DNA of 64,000 bases from Lachnospiraceae bacterium (GCA_022792885.1 JAAWBX010000036.1:124001-188000); one strand, 5' to 3'; numbered from the stretch's first letter, positions 51,441 through 63,061 are shown. Notes: generated by a model not told the origin, from the sequence alone. A program made the numbers and translations.

Positions 51441-52508
51441 TTACACATCCGTCTCCGGAGTCTCTTTTGTTTTCTTTTTTTCAGGCTCTTTTGACGCGGA
51501 ATCCGAAGAAATTTCCGGATTGTAATGTTCTCTCACTCTGCGCTCGATGTCTTCCATCGCGTCCCTGTGCTCTTTCAAATAAGTCTTGGCGTTCTCCCTG
51601 CCCTGCCCGATCTTGTCTCCGTTATAAGAAAACCAGGAACCGCTCTTCTCCACCACATTGATCTTAACGGCCAGATCCAGAATGTCTCCTTCTCTGGAAA
51701 TGCCCTGTCCGAACATAATATCAAATTCCGCTTCCTTAAACGGAGGTGCGATTTTATTCTTCACGACTTTGATGCGCGTGCGGTTCCCCACCTGTTCTCC
51801 GCTCTGCTTCAAAGCCTCCGTCCGACGCACATCCAGACGAACGGAAGAATAAAACTTCAGGGCGCGGCCGCCGGTAGTCGTCTCCGGATTCCCGTAGACG
51901 ACGCCGACCTTCTCACGCAACTGATTGATGAAGATCACCACGCAGTTCGATTTACTGATCACCGCGGTCAGCTTCCGAAGCGCTTGGGACATCAAGCGTG
52001 CCTGAAGGCCTACATGCGTATCTCCCATGTCCCCGTCGATCTCGGCTTTCGGCACCAGCGCCGCCACGGAGTCCACGATCACAATATCCACCGCACCGGA
52101 ACGCACCATCGTCTCGCAGATCTCCAGCGCCTGCTCGCCGCTGTCCGGCTGAGAAATATAAAGATTGTCGATATCCACGCCGATATTCTTGGCATAAACC
52201 GGATCCAGCGCGTGTTCCGCATCGATGAAACCGGCGATACCGTCCCTCTTCTGTACTTCCGCCACCATGTGAAGCGCTACCGTCGTCTTACCGCTGGATT
52301 CCGGCCCGTAAATCTCCACGATACGACCTCTCGGCACGCCGCCCAGCCCCAACGCCATATCCAGGCTCAGAGAGCCGGTAGGAATCGTCTCAATATTCAG
52401 CTTGGCTCCCTTATCTCCCAATCTCATGACGGAGCCCTTGCCGTAAGCCTTCTCGATCTGCGCCAAAGCGGAATCCAACGCTTTTTGTTTATCTTCTTTT
52501 ACCATCAT
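51441..52508 (-). CDS. recA: Recombinase A
   Basis: A 355-residue RecA, the DNA strand-exchange ATPase and SOS co-protease. The Walker A motif GPESSGKTT lies near residue 68, with [21 protein letters not shown] and the DNA-binding loop [22 protein letters not shown]. The C-terminal tail is acidic and lysine-rich. Expression is probably SOS-controlled: a LexA box overlaps the transcription start. RBS is GGAGG. Confidence 0.98.
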   Translation of the reverse strand: MMVKEDKQKALDSALAQIEKAYGKGSVMRLGDKGAKLNIETIPTGSLSLDMALGLGGVPRGRIVEIYGPESSGKTTVALHMVAEVQKRDGIAGFIDAEHALDPVYAKNIGVDIDNLYISQPDSGEQALEICETMVRSGAVDIVIVDSVAALVPKAEIDGDMGDTHVGLQARLMSQALRKLTAVISKSNCVVIFINQLREKVGVVYGNPETTTGGRALKFYSSVRLDVRRTEALKQSGEQVGNRTRIKVVKNKIAPPFKEAEFDIMFGQGISREGDILDLAVKINVVEKSGSWFSYNGDKIGQGRENAKTYLKEHRDAMEDIERRVREHYNPEISSDSASKEPEKKKTKETPETDV

Positions 52509-52524
52509 ACTTTCCTCCGGTTTA

Positions 52525-52538
52525 TGAACATTTGTTCG
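52525..52538 (-). promoter_or_regulatory. LexA (DinR) SOS box at recA
   Basis: CGAACAAATGTTCA on the minus strand fits the Gram-positive SOS box GAAC-N4-GTTC exactly. It lies just downstream of the -10, where LexA binding would block recA transcription. lexA itself is not in the window. Confidence 0.85.
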
Positions 52539-52547
52539 TGCTCTTTT

Positions 52548-52576
52548 ATCTTAATAGCTCCTGTCGGTTTTGTCAA
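52548..52576 (-). promoter_or_regulatory. Promoter of recA
   Basis: TTGACA (52571-52576) and TAAGAT (52548-52553), 17 bases apart on the minus strand, with the SOS box about 10 bases downstream. Confidence 0.85.
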
Positions 52577-52690
52577 GCGGTGTTTTTAAACCTGTCACCC
52601 CTTTTACCTTCCGTTCCGATTTAAGTATATCTCGCTTTTGTAATTATGTCAATTATTTTATGAAAACCAAAAAAATCTGGAAATCACGCC

Positions 52691-52721
52691 AAAAACGCGC
52701 GGACCTTCTTGGCCCGCGCGC
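52691..52721 (-). terminator. Intrinsic terminator of the ilv operon
   Basis: Minus-strand stem GCGCGCGGGCC with GGTCCGCGCG, AAGAA loop, followed by five U residues, 20 bases after the ilvC stop. Confidence 0.9.
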
Positions 52722-52740
52722 TTTTATTTTTCGGCTGTTC

Positions 52741-53760
<1,020 letters not shown>

Positions 53761-53825
53761 TTATAGCGAAAGCCGATTTTTGAAACGCTTCGAAAACGAT
53801 GCGCAAACATCCGGCATCTCTATCG

Positions 53826-54323
53826 TCACTGCAAAACATACGTCCTCGGACCGCGCTCCAAAGCCGTCACGCCGGACCGACACATTTCAACGATCTGATA
53901 AGGCGTCAGCACGTTTAAAAACGCGTCCACTTTATCCGGTTCCCCCGTCAGTTCCATCACCATGCTTTCCAGGGACAAATCGATAATTTTCGCCTTATAG
54001 ATCTCACAGATCTCCCGCAGATGACTCCGGTTGCTTTCGTCCGCGGCTACTTTCACCAGCAAAAGTTCCCGCATCAGGCTGTTGGTGGCTTTCAGAAGAA
54101 ATACCGCTTTGATCTCCTCCAGTTTCTGCGTCTGCTTCATCATCTGAATCATGCTCTCCTTGTCGCCGGCCGTCGTAATGGTAATACGGGTGATCTCCTT
54201 GATACTGGTCTCCGACGCGGTGATACTCTCAATATTAAAGCCCCGCTGGGTAAACAAAGACGAAATCCGGGCCAGTACGCCTTCATGATTCTCCACAATC
54301 GCGCTCAAATAATATCTCTGCAT
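53826..54323 (-). CDS. ilvN: Acetolactate synthase regulatory subunit
   Basis: A 165-residue acetolactate synthase small subunit, giving valine feedback control to IlvB. An ACT domain fills about residues 1-75 (YYLSAIVENHEGVLARISSLFTQRGFNIESI), with a second C-terminal small-subunit domain ending VTALERGPRTYVL. The start at 54323 (MQRYYLSAIV) follows GAGG eight bases upstream; the open frame allows eight more codons. It lies 30 bases after ilvB. Confidence 0.95.
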   Translation of the reverse strand: MQRYYLSAIVENHEGVLARISSLFTQRGFNIESITASETSIKEITRITITTAGDKESMIQMMKQTQKLEEIKAVFLLKATNSLMRELLLVKVAADESNRSHLREICEIYKAKIIDLSLESMVMELTGEPDKVDAFLNVLTPYQIVEMCRSGVTALERGPRTYVLQ

Positions 54324-54353
54324 ATTCCGTTCCTCTCCTTTCCCCAAACGCTT

Positions 54354-56015
54354 CTAATCCAACATAATATCATCGATCGTTCCGCCGGCCGGTATCATCG
54401 GAAGCACTTTCTCCTCCCGGTCGATCACACATTCGATCCACACCGGTCCCGTCTGTTTCAACGCTTCGCGCATGGCCGCCTTCAGCTCCTCAAGCGTTTC
54501 ACAGTGATAGCCTCTGGCCCCGAACCCTTCCGCTACCTTCACGTAATCGGTCCGTCTCTCCGGTTCCGTGCTGGAATAATGCCCCTGATAAAATACCGTC
54601 TGCCACTGGCGCACCATACCGAGTACCGCATTATTCAAGATTACCGTGATGATCGGCACGTCATAGCTGACGGCCGTACAGGCTTCGTTCAGATTCATAT
54701 GAAAAGAGCCGTCCCCGGTAATATGAAGCACCGGCTGTCCGTTCCCGATCCCGATCTTGGCGCCGATGGCGGCGCCGTACCCGTATCCCATGGTCCCGAG
54801 CCCGCCGCTTGTCAGAAAATGCCCCGGCGCGATCCGTTTCAGATACTGGGCCGTCCACATCTGATGCTGCCCCACATCCGTCACATAATAGGCGTCTTCC
54901 CCCGCCATATCGCACAGCAAACGGATAATCTGGTGCGGCAGAAGCTTTTCTTCGCTGTCCTCCGGACGATAGTCCTCTTTCCGCCACTCATCCATCTTCT
55001 GCATCCACTCTTCATGTTTCGTCTCCCGGACCAGAGGGAGAAGCTGAGTCAGGATATCCCTGGCGTCCCCTATCAGGCATTCGTTTACTTTCACATTCTT
55101 ATTGACCTCACTGGCATCGATGTCTATATGCACGATCCGCGCCTGAGCGCCAAACTCTTTCGGATTCAAAGCGACCCGATCGCTGAAACGGGTCCCGATC
55201 GCCAGAATCACGTCCGCCTCGCTGGCCGCCCGGTTCGCGGTCAGACATCCGTGCATCCCGAGAAGCCCCAGATTGTTCCGATCCTCATATCCCAATATTC
55301 CCGCCGCCATGATCGTGTAGGCCGCCGGAATATCGGCTTTCTCGATCAGCTCCCGGAGTTTTGCTCCGGCGCCGGACAAACGGACGCCCCCGCCAAAATA
55401 GATCATAGGACGCCTGGCCTTGTTGATCAATTCCGCCACCTCGTTCAGATTCGGATACACACGGCTCTCACTGACCGGGCGGATCGGTTCCTCGCGGGCA
55501 AATTCCAGCCTGGCCGCCGTAATATTCTTCGGGATGTCCACCAGCACCGGACCCTTACGCCCTTCCTGCGCGATGGCAAAAGCCCTGCGAAGCGTCGGAG
55601 CCAGATCCTCAATCCGCCGCACAACATAATTGTGCTTCGTCACCGACATCGTGATACCGCCGATAAAAACCTCCTGAAAACTGTCCTTCCCGATCTGTTC
55701 CGTATTCACATTGCCCGTGATGGCCACCATGGGAACACTGTCCATGTAAGCGGTCGCCACACCGGTCACGATATTGGTAGCCCCCGGTCCGCTGGTGGCG
55801 ATCACGACGCCGGTCCGGCCCGTCGCCCTGGCATAACCGTCCGCCGCGTGAGCGGCTCCCTGCTCATGCGCCGTCATATAATGATGAATTTTATCCCGAT
55901 AATCATAAAGCGCGTCATAAATATTCAGCACCGATCCGCCCGGATATCCGAAAACCGTATCCACTTCCTGTTCCAGCAAAACCTCCGCTATAATCTGAGC
56001 ACCTGTCAACAACAT
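54354..56015 (-). CDS. ilvB: Acetolactate synthase catalytic subunit
   Basis: A 553-residue ThDP-dependent acetohydroxyacid synthase large subunit, first common enzyme of valine, isoleucine and leucine synthesis. The catalytic glutamate lies in HEQGAAHAADGYARATGRTG, and the ThDP/Mg motif in ITGDGSFHMNLNEACTA. The start at 56015 (MLLTGAQIIAEVLLEQEVDTVF) follows AGGAGG nine bases upstream; the open frame extends 52 codons through the T-box terminator and is not translated. Expression should depend on uncharged tRNA via the T-box. Confidence 0.97.
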   Translation of the reverse strand: MLLTGAQIIAEVLLEQEVDTVFGYPGGSVLNIYDALYDYRDKIHHYMTAHEQGAAHAADGYARATGRTGVVIATSGPGATNIVTGVATAYMDSVPMVAITGNVNTEQIGKDSFQEVFIGGITMSVTKHNYVVRRIEDLAPTLRRAFAIAQEGRKGPVLVDIPKNITAARLEFAREEPIRPVSESRVYPNLNEVAELINKARRPMIYFGGGVRLSGAGAKLRELIEKADIPAAYTIMAAGILGYEDRNNLGLLGMHGCLTANRAASEADVILAIGTRFSDRVALNPKEFGAQARIVHIDIDASEVNKNVKVNECLIGDARDILTQLLPLVRETKHEEWMQKMDEWRKEDYRPEDSEEKLLPHQIIRLLCDMAGEDAYYVTDVGQHQMWTAQYLKRIAPGHFLTSGGLGTMGYGYGAAIGAKIGIGNGQPVLHITGDGSFHMNLNEACTAVSYDVPIITVILNNAVLGMVRQWQTVFYQGHYSSTEPERRTDYVKVAEGFGARGYHCETLEELKAAMREALKQTGPVWIECVIDREEKVLPMIPAGGTIDDIMLD

Positions 56016-56090
56016 AAATCTTTTCCTCCTGAAATGAATTTCCCGGGGGTGCCTGTCCTGTGGGATATCCCGAAGCGTAAACGTCGATAT

Positions 56091-56360
56091 AAAAAAATCT
56101 CCGCCTCTGTTTTTCAGAGGCGAAGATCTGAAATCATCTCCGCGGTACCACTCCGATTGCCGTGTAAACACGGCCTCTCATCATGCACAAACATGCACTT
56201 CCCCTGTAACGTTGGGATTACGTACCCGCTTACTTCTGTTCCGGTTCAGCTTGTCTGCTCAGGGGTGATTATGCCGAACTGCTTCCGCCGATTCGCACCA
56301 ACCATCGGCTCTCTGACATCCACATGGGTTCCGACCATATCCCCGTCATTGCATTTTACA
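56091..56360 (-). ncRNA. T-box leader of the ilv operon, probable isoleucine specificity
   Basis: The leader of ilvB contains the T-box sequence GAGTGGTACCGCGG (56139-56152 region), followed by a terminator stem (CGCCTCTG with CAGAGGCG) and seven U residues (56091-56097). Stem I holds AGAGAGCCGATGG and GGTGCGAATCGG distal elements. The candidate specifier is AUC (Ile) at 56269-56267, followed by A and CCCC, which pairs with an upstream GGGG. Uncharged tRNA(Ile) would then stabilise the antiterminator. Specifier identity is by eye. Confidence 0.92.
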
Positions 56361-56364
56361 ATTT

Positions 56365-56392
56365 ATTATACCGGCGAATCCGAATCTGTCAA
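56365..56392 (-). promoter_or_regulatory. Promoter of the ilvBNC operon
   Basis: TTGACA (56387-56392) and TATAAT (56365-56370), both perfect, 16 bases apart on the minus strand, directly upstream of the T-box leader. Confidence 0.88.
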
Positions 56393-56410
56393 GCCTTTTT
56401 CGGCAAAACA

Positions 56411-57688
56411 TCACAAAGATTCCCATTTCATATCCTTCAGGATATCACAATAGTCAAATGTCGCAAAATAATCTTTCGCCGTCTCCGCACGCCGGATCAT
56501 CTGAACGCTTCCGTCCTCCTTCAGCAAAAGCTCCGCCGACTTTAACTTGCCGTTATAGTTATACCCCATAGCGAAACCGTGAGCGCCGGTATCATGAATC
56601 ACCAGATAATCTCCCACATCAATCTTCGGAAGCATCCGGTCCACCGCGAATTTATCGTTATTTTCACATAAAGAGCCGGTGATATCATACAGATGATCCG
56701 CCGGTTCATGCTCCTTACCCATCACGGTAATATGATGATACGCGCCGTAGATCGCCGGCCGCATCAGGTTCACCGCACAGGCATCGCAGCCGACATACTC
56801 TTTATGAATGTGCTTTTCATGAATGGCTTTCGTCACCAGACAGCCGTAAGGCCCCAGCATATAGCGTCCCAGCTCGGTATACAGCGCCACGTCGTCCATC
56901 CCGGCCGGAACCAGAATCTCATCGTATACCTTCTTCACCCCGGCCGCGATCCGGTAAATGTCATTCGGCTCCTGATCCGGGCGATAAGGAATGCCGATGC
57001 CGCCGGACAGATTGATGAAACCGATATGCACGCCGAGTTCCTGCTTCAGATTCACCGCCACCTCGAACAACACCTTCGCAAGCAACGGATAATAATCATT
57101 CGTCACGGTATTGCTGGCCAAAAACGCATGAAGCCCGAAGTTCTTCACGCCCTTCTCTTTCAGTATCCGGATTCCCTCAAAAAGCTGTTCGGTCGTAAAT
57201 CCATATTTGGCGTCGCCCGGATTATCCATGATATCATTGCTGATCTTAAACACGCCGCCCGGATTGTAACGACAGCAGATCGTCTCCGGAATCCCCGCGC
57301 ATTCCTCCAGAAAATCAATATGCGTGATATCATCCAGATTGATCGTCGCTCCGATCTTCCGCGCAAATTGAAATTCCTCCGCTGGCGTATCGTTGGACGA
57401 AAACATAATATCGTTTTCCCGAAATCCCAGCGCATCCGACAACATCAGCTCCGTCATGGAAGAACAGTCGCAGCCGCAGCCATACTCCTTCAGGATGTTC
57501 AGAATAAACGGATTCGGAGTTGCTTTCACGGCAAAATATTCCTTAAAACCCTTATTCCAGGAAAACGCATCCTTCAAACGCCTCACATTCTCACGGATCC
57601 CCTTCTCATCATACAGATGATACGGGGTCGGATACGTCCTGTCGATCTCTTTCAGTTGTTCCAGCGTAACAAAAGGTTCTTTCTTCAT
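56411..57688 (-). CDS. lysA: Diaminopimelate decarboxylase
   Basis: A 425-residue fold-type III PLP enzyme producing lysine from meso-diaminopimelate. The PLP lysine is in YFAVKATPNPFIL near residue 54, FINLSGGIGIPYRPDQ is the phosphate-binding glycine-rich loop, and the substrate-side GSLCENNDKFAVDR holds the cysteine of LysA. Sequence is a long-looped variant. It may be cotranscribed with the rhomboid-like gene 45 bases upstream. No lysine riboswitch was seen. Confidence 0.93.
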   Translation of the reverse strand: MKKEPFVTLEQLKEIDRTYPTPYHLYDEKGIRENVRRLKDAFSWNKGFKEYFAVKATPNPFILNILKEYGCGCDCSSMTELMLSDALGFRENDIMFSSNDTPAEEFQFARKIGATINLDDITHIDFLEECAGIPETICCRYNPGGVFKISNDIMDNPGDAKYGFTTEQLFEGIRILKEKGVKNFGLHAFLASNTVTNDYYPLLAKVLFEVAVNLKQELGVHIGFINLSGGIGIPYRPDQEPNDIYRIAAGVKKVYDEILVPAGMDDVALYTELGRYMLGPYGCLVTKAIHEKHIHKEYVGCDACAVNLMRPAIYGAYHHITVMGKEHEPADHLYDITGSLCENNDKFAVDRMLPKIDVGDYLVIHDTGAHGFAMGYNYNGKLKSAELLLKEDGSVQMIRRAETAKDYFATFDYCDILKDMKWESL

Positions 57689-57733
57689 CTTTTCTCCTCC
57701 TGAAAACGAACCCGGACTTTTGCGGACCGGGAT

Positions 57734-58573
57734 CTATTTATCCTGTTTGACATGCTTATGCGTGTACAGATGGTCCATACAGTACTCATACTGGCCGTCG
57801 CACTGCGAACAATAACGGAACTCCAGATTCTCGTCGTCCAGCTCCGTCCGCCCGCACACCGCGCACCGATGCCTCGGCGTTCCCGTCTTCGGAACCGACC
57901 GGCTTACCTTGCGCTGATAAGACGCTTTCCTGGCAGCCGTCCTGGGGGCTTCCCGGATATTTTTCCCGTACATCGACAGGAAAAAGATAATAAAATTGGC
58001 AAAAGAAAGCAGCGCCACGATCCGGGTCGTCATACTTCCCATGATAATTCCGTAAAGGAAGAACAGCCCTTCCGCGATGGCAAACCACTTCGCCTTGATC
58101 GGGATAATAAAAAACAACAGAAACTGCGCCTCCGGAAACATGGCCGCGTAAGCCATAAACAAAGACATATACAGATAAGAAAGATTATAAAAATAAGGCG
58201 CGCCGTTATAACCCGTCAGCCAGTACACAACCATAGCCGCCAGAATATGTCCGAGAACCCCGATGAAAATATACAGATCAAAGACAAAACTGCCCCAGAC
58301 GTGTTCCAGCGTAGTCCCCAGCAGATAGTATAAATACATATAAAGAAGAAAATAAAGAAAATCCGTGTGCGCCGGCTGAAGCAGAAACGTAAACAGCCGC
58401 CAGATCTGTCCATGCATGACCGCCGCCGGATCCAGGCACAGATATTCGTAAAAAAACAGTGGGTTTATCCGGAGCAGTGCAAAACCGGCCGCCTGCAAAA
58501 CGATCACATATTTCATCAATCCCGGGATCGCGTATCTGCCGAACTTATTCTGTAATTTATAGATCCAATTCAT
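57734..58573 (-). CDS. Rhomboid-like membrane protein with C-terminal zinc ribbon
   Basis: A 279-residue protein with six or so membrane segments (about residues 15-205) and a soluble tail carrying CxxC pairs (CAVCGRT and CSQCDGQYEYC). HGQIWRLFTFLL has the W-R motif of the rhomboid fold and the Derlins, yet I see no GxSG serine motif or matching histidine, so it is probably not a protease. Start at 58573 (MNWIYKLQNKFGRY) follows AAGGAAGG; the open frame extends 29 codons. A consensus-type promoter lies upstream. Its function is not known. Confidence 0.7.
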   Translation of the reverse strand: MNWIYKLQNKFGRYAIPGLMKYVIVLQAAGFALLRINPLFFYEYLCLDPAAVMHGQIWRLFTFLLQPAHTDFLYFLLYMYLYYLLGTTLEHVWGSFVFDLYIFIGVLGHILAAMVVYWLTGYNGAPYFYNLSYLYMSLFMAYAAMFPEAQFLLFFIIPIKAKWFAIAEGLFFLYGIIMGSMTTRIVALLSFANFIIFFLSMYGKNIREAPRTAARKASYQRKVSRSVPKTGTPRHRCAVCGRTELDDENLEFRYCSQCDGQYEYCMDHLYTHKHVKQDK

Positions 58574-58627
58574 AAAACCCTTCCTTCCTGCCGCCTGCCA
58601 TGATCTGGCAGGAGCGCCAACGGTTAT

Positions 58628-58656
58628 AGTATAGGCGGATATCCGGCTTTTGTCAA
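58628..58656 (-). promoter_or_regulatory. Promoter of the rhomboid-like gene and lysA
   Basis: TTGACA (58651-58656) and TATACT (58628-58633), 17 bases apart on the minus strand. An inverted repeat (CTGCCA/TGGCAG) follows in the leader. Confidence 0.85.
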
Positions 58657-58698
58657 ACACTGTTCTTCCGCTTTATTTTTTCTTCATAAATTGTCCGG

Positions 58699-58727
58699 TT
58701 GAAATCTTTTTTATTTGGCATTATAAT
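58699..58727 (+). promoter_or_regulatory. Promoter of the activase-like gene
   Basis: TTGAAA (58699-58704) and TATAAT (58722-58727) with a 17-base spacer on the plus strand, about 60 bases before the start, back to back with the rhomboid-like gene promoter. Confidence 0.82.
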
Positions 58728-58786
58728 GTGCTCGTTACCGTCAACTGACAGGAACATGCTTTTAAGCCCAAGGAGTGAACATACAT

Positions 58787-61700
58787 ATGAAAATCATTTA
58801 TACTCTGGGGATTGATATCGGCTCCACAACCGTGAAAATCGCCGTTTTAAACCCCGAAGGAAAAATGGTCTTTTCCGATTACCGACGCCATTTTGCCCAT
58901 ATACAGGAAACTCTGGCTTCCTTAATAAAAGAAGCCGAAGAAACATTAGGTGAAGTTCTTCTGTCTCCGGTTATCACCGGTTCCGGCGGGCTTGCTATCT
59001 CCAAACATCTGGAGATCCCTTTTATCCAGGAAGTGGTTGCCGTCGCCCATGCGCTGAAAAGCCGGGCGCCCCGGACCGACGTTGCCATTGAACTGGGCGG
59101 GGAGGATGCGAAAATCATTTATTTCACCGGCGGTATCGACCAGAGGATGAACGGCATCTGCGCCGGCGGCACCGGCTCTTTCATCGATCAGATGGCATCT
59201 TTGCTTCAGACGGACGCTCTCGGGTTAAACAAATACGCCGAGAACTATAAGGCAATCTATCCGATCGCCGCCCGCTGCGGCGTGTTTGCCAAATCCGATA
59301 TCCAACCGCTGATCAATGAAGGCGCTACCAAAGAAGATCTGTCGGCTTCGATTTTTCAGGCCGTTGTCAATCAGACGATCAGCGGCTTGGCCTGCGGCAA
59401 ACCGATCCGGGGCCGTGTCGCTTTCCTAGGCGGCCCGCTCCACTTTCTTCCCGAATTAAAGAACGCTTTCATCCGCACCCTGAACCTGAAGGAAGACGAA
59501 GTGATCGCTCCCGAATATTCCCATCTCTTCGCCGCCGTCGGTTCGGCTATGAACGCAGACACCGAAAACGTTCGGATTCCCATTGAAGAACTCTGGAAAA
59601 AACTAAACGGCGGCGTCTCCATGAGCTTCGAGATCAAGAGGCTGGAACCTTTGTTTAAAGATAAAGCCGAATACGAAGCTTTCCGGGAATCTCATGCCCG
59701 CCACCAGGTAAAAAAAGGTCCCTTGGCGGATTACCACGGCCGATGCTTCCTGGGTATCGACGCCGGTTCCACCACCACAAAAGTAGCCTTAATCGGGGAG
59801 GACGGCCGTTTACTTTATTCCTTTTACTCGAACAATAACGGAAACCCGCTGAACACCACGATCCGCGCGATGGCCGAGATCCAAAAACAGCTCCCGCCGG
59901 ACGCCAAAATCTCTTACTCCTGCTCGACCGGTTACGGCGAGGCTCTGTTAAAAGCCGCCTTAAACCTGGATATGGGGGAAGTGGAAACCATCACGCATTA
60001 CCATGCGGCCGCTTTCTTTGATCCGGACGTGAACTGCATCCTCGACATCGGCGGCCAGGACATGAAGTGCATTAAGATCAAAGACGGCACGGTAGACAGC
60101 ATTCTCCTGAATGAAGCCTGTTCTTCAGGCTGCGGTTCTTTCATCGAAAACTTCGCCAACTCCTTAAACTATGCGGTAAAAGATTTCGCACAGGAAGCGC
60201 TTTTCGCCCAAAATCCCATCGATCTCGGCACCCGCTGCACCGTGTTCATGAACTCGAACGTAAAGCAGGCCCAGAAAGAAGGTGCTTCCGTAGCGGACAT
60301 TTCCGCCGGTCTGGCTTATTCCGTGATCAAAAACGCTCTGTTTAAAGTTATCAAACTCGCTTCCGCGGAGGACCTCGGCCGGCGAATCGTCGTTCAGGGC
60401 GGAACCTTTTACAACGACGCCGTCCTTCGAAGTTTTGAAAAAATCTCCGGCTGTACGGCCGTCCGCCCGGATATCGCCGGCATCATGGGCGCTTTCGGCG
60501 CGGCCCTGGTGGCAAGAGACGCTTATGAAGGACAAGAGAGCACGATGCTTCCCCTGGACGATATCCTGAAGCTGACGTTTACCTCCACCATGTCCCGCTG
60601 CAGCGGATGCACGAACAACTGCCTCCTGACCATAAATCATTTCTCCGACGGACGCCGTTACACCTCGGGCAATCGCTGTGAGCGCGGAATCGGCAGGGAG
60701 AAAAACAAAGAACAGATTCCGAATCTGTATGAATATAAGAATACCCGGATATTCGACTATGAACCGCTCTCCAAAGAAGAAGCCGTACGGGGTACCGTCG
60801 GGATTCCGCGGGTCTTAAACCTTTATGAGAATTTCCCTTTCTGGGCCGTATTCTTCCGGAAGTTAAAGTACCGGGTCATGCTTTCCCCCGCTTCTTCCCG
60901 GAAGATCTACGAGCTCGGCATCGAATCCATTCCCAGCGAATCCGAGTGTTATCCGGCCAAACTGGCTCACGGCCATATCGCCTGGCTGCTGCGGCAGGGC
61001 GTCACGTTCCTCTTTTACCCCTGCATTCCCTACGAACGCCCGGAAATACCGGACGCTCAGAATCACTATAATTGTCCGATCGTAACCTCCTATGCGGAGA
61101 ATATCAAAAACAACGTGGAAGAACTGGCAGATCCGAACATTCGCTTTTTTAATCCTTTTATGGCGTTCACGGACGAACGGGTCTTAAGCGAACGGCTGGT
61201 AGAAATCTTCACGAAGGAACATAACCGGTCGGATTTCTCCGACTCCGGGGATTTCCCTCCCTTTACGGCGGACGAAATCCGTCAGGCCGCTCACGAAGGA
61301 TGGCTGGAACTTCAGGTCGCCCGAAAAGACATGCAAAAAAAGGGAGAAGAAACGCTGGCCTGGTTAAAAGAAACCGGCCGCCGCGGCATCGTCCTGGCCG
61401 GCCGCCCCTACCACGTGGACCCGGAAATTCATCACGGAATCCCGGAACTGATCAACTCTTACGGTTTCGCCGTCCTGACGGAAGACTCCGTTTCCCATCT
61501 GGGAAAAATCGATCGCCCCACCACGGCCATGGATCAGTGGATGTATCATTCCCGTCTCTATCAGGCGGCCGGCTACGTGAAAATTTCCGATAACCTGGAT
61601 CTCATTCAGTTGAACTCCTTCGGCTGCGGCCTGGACGCGGTCACGACCGACCAGGTGGCAGATATCCTGACGGACTCCGGAAAAATCTACACGGTATTAA

Positions 61701-63061
61701 AAATCGACGAGGTCAACAATCTGGGAGCGGCCCGCATCCGAATCCGCTCTCTGATCTCCGCCATCCGCTCCCAGGGACGAAAAACCGGCGGCCGGACGAT
61801 CCGCTCCTCCGCCTGTTCCCGGGTGGAATTTACCCGGAAGATGCAAAAAAGCGGCTATACTCTTTTGTGTCCGCAAATGTCGCCGATTCACTTTAACCTT
61901 CTGATGCCGGCCTTAAACTCCTGCGGTTATCAGATCGTCATACCCGAAAATACCGGTAAAAGCGCCGTTGACACCGGATTAAAGTACGTGAACAACGACG
62001 CCTGTTACCCCTCCCTGATCACCGTCGGCCAGATCATGGAGGCTCTGCTCTCCGGCCGCTACGATCTCGACCGGACGGCAGTATTGATGACACAGACCGG
62101 CGGAGGCTGCCGCGCCTCCAATTATGTCGGCTTCATCCGGCGTGCTCTAAGAAAAGCCGGCATGGAACAGGTACCGGTCATCTCCCTGAGCGTTCAGGGA
62201 CTGGAACATAATTCCGGCTTTACCTACACCCTGCCGATGATCATGAAAGCCATGCAGGCCATCGTTTACGGAGACCTGTTCATGCGGGTCCTCTACCGCG
62301 TACGCCCCTATGAAAAAGAACCCGGTTCCGCCGACGCTCTTCATAAAAAGTGGGAAACCGTCTGCTGCGAATCCTTATCCGTCCGCATACCTTCCATGTC
62401 TTCCTTTAAGAGAAACATCCGCGGCATCGTGAGAGATTTCGATACGCTGCCCATTCACGAAGACCTGAAAAAACCACGTGTCGGTATCGTGGGAGAAATC
62501 CTGGTAAAATTTTCCCCGCTGGCCAACAACGACCTGGTAAACCTTTTGGAAAAAGAGGGGGCGGAAGCCGTCATGCCGGATCTGATGGATTTTTTACTCT
62601 ATTGTTTTTATAACCCGAACTTCAAGGCCCGCTACCTGGGCTGCAAAAAATCAACGGCTAGACTCTGCAATCTGGGAATCCGCTTTTTGGAATGGTTTCG
62701 TTCCGACATGAAGAAAGCCTTAAGCGCCAGCCAAAGGTTCACGCCGCCTCAGAAGATCTCCCGTTTAGCCGAGTTGGCCGCACCTTATGTGTCCCCCGGC
62801 AACCAAACCGGGGAAGGCTGGTTTCTGACCGGTGAAATGCTGGAACTTATCGAATCCGGCACACCCAACATCGTCTGCACGCAGCCGTTTGCCTGCCTGC
62901 CGAATCATATCGTCGGAAAAGGCGTAATCAAGGAGCTGCGCCGCAGCCACCCGGCTTCCAACATCATCGCCGTGGATTACGACCCCGGCGCCAGCGAAGT
63001 CAATCAGTTGAACCGCATTAAGCTAATGCTCGCAACGGCTCAGAAAAACCTGACCGTATAA
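58787..63061 (+). CDS. Fused 2-hydroxyacyl-CoA dehydratase activase-related protein (two ASKHA domains, DUF2229, HgdB-like)
   Basis: A 1424-residue multidomain protein. Two BadF/BadG-type ATPase domains (about residues 3-265 and 320-585) carry [11 protein letters not shown] and [11 protein letters not shown] phosphate loops, plus CAGGTGSF (C near 125) and CSSGCGSF (near 445), the 4Fe-4S cluster cysteine regions. A cysteine-rich linker CSGCTNNC follows near residue 604, then a DUF2229 domain and an HgdB-like C-terminus. Activases energise electrons for radical dehydratases. No dehydratase genes are adjacent; the substrate is unknown. The start ATG at 58787 follows AGGAG; an in-frame GTG lies four codons upstream. 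Confidence 0.9.
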   Translation: MKIIYTLGIDIGSTTVKIAVLNPEGKMVFSDYRRHFAHIQETLASLIKEAEETLGEVLLSPVITGSGGLAISKHLEIPFIQEVVAVAHALKSRAPRTDVAIELGGEDAKIIYFTGGIDQRMNGICAGGTGSFIDQMASLLQTDALGLNKYAENYKAIYPIAARCGVFAKSDIQPLINEGATKEDLSASIFQAVVNQTISGLACGKPIRGRVAFLGGPLHFLPELKNAFIRTLNLKEDEVIAPEYSHLFAAVGSAMNADTENVRIPIEELWKKLNGGVSMSFEIKRLEPLFKDKAEYEAFRESHARHQVKKGPLADYHGRCFLGIDAGSTTTKVALIGEDGRLLYSFYSNNNGNPLNTTIRAMAEIQKQLPPDAKISYSCSTGYGEALLKAALNLDMGEVETITHYHAAAFFDPDVNCILDIGGQDMKCIKIKDGTVDSILLNEACSSGCGSFIENFANSLNYAVKDFAQEALFAQNPIDLGTRCTVFMNSNVKQAQKEGASVADISAGLAYSVIKNALFKVIKLASAEDLGRRIVVQGGTFYNDAVLRSFEKISGCTAVRPDIAGIMGAFGAALVARDAYEGQESTMLPLDDILKLTFTSTMSRCSGCTNNCLLTINHFSDGRRYTSGNRCERGIGREKNKEQIPNLYEYKNTRIFDYEPLSKEEAVRGTVGIPRVLNLYENFPFWAVFFRKLKYRVMLSPASSRKIYELGIESIPSESECYPAKLAHGHIAWLLRQGVTFLFYPCIPYERPEIPDAQNHYNCPIVTSYAENIKNNVEELADPNIRFFNPFMAFTDERVLSERLVEIFTKEHNRSDFSDSGDFPPFTADEIRQAAHEGWLELQVARKDMQKKGEETLAWLKETGRRGIVLAGRPYHVDPEIHHGIPELINSYGFAVLTEDSVSHLGKIDRPTTAMDQWMYHSRLYQAAGYVKISDNLDLIQLNSFGCGLDAVTTDQVADILTDSGKIYTVLKIDEVNNLGAARIRIRSLISAIRSQGRKTGGRTIRSSACSRVEFTRKMQKSGYTLLCPQMSPIHFNLLMPALNSCGYQIVIPENTGKSAVDTGLKYVNNDACYPSLITVGQIMEALLSGRYDLDRTAVLMTQTGGGCRASNYVGFIRRALRKAGMEQVPVISLSVQGLEHNSGFTYTLPMIMKAMQAIVYGDLFMRVLYRVRPYEKEPGSADALHKKWETVCCESLSVRIPSMSSFKRNIRGIVRDFDTLPIHEDLKKPRVGIVGEILVKFSPLANNDLVNLLEKEGAEAVMPDLMDFLLYCFYNPNFKARYLGCKKSTARLCNLGIRFLEWFRSDMKKALSASQRFTPPQKISRLAELAAPYVSPGNQTGEGWFLTGEMLELIESGTPNIVCTQPFACLPNHIVGKGVIKELRRSHPASNIIAVDYDPGASEVNQLNRIKLMLATAQKNLTV

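Noticed and set aside
54021-56453. An 810-codon open frame on the plus strand
   Set aside because: It lies antisense to ilvN and ilvB and the T-box; the product is rich in His/Arg/Pro with no recognisable domain, while the minus strand encodes clear acetolactate synthase.
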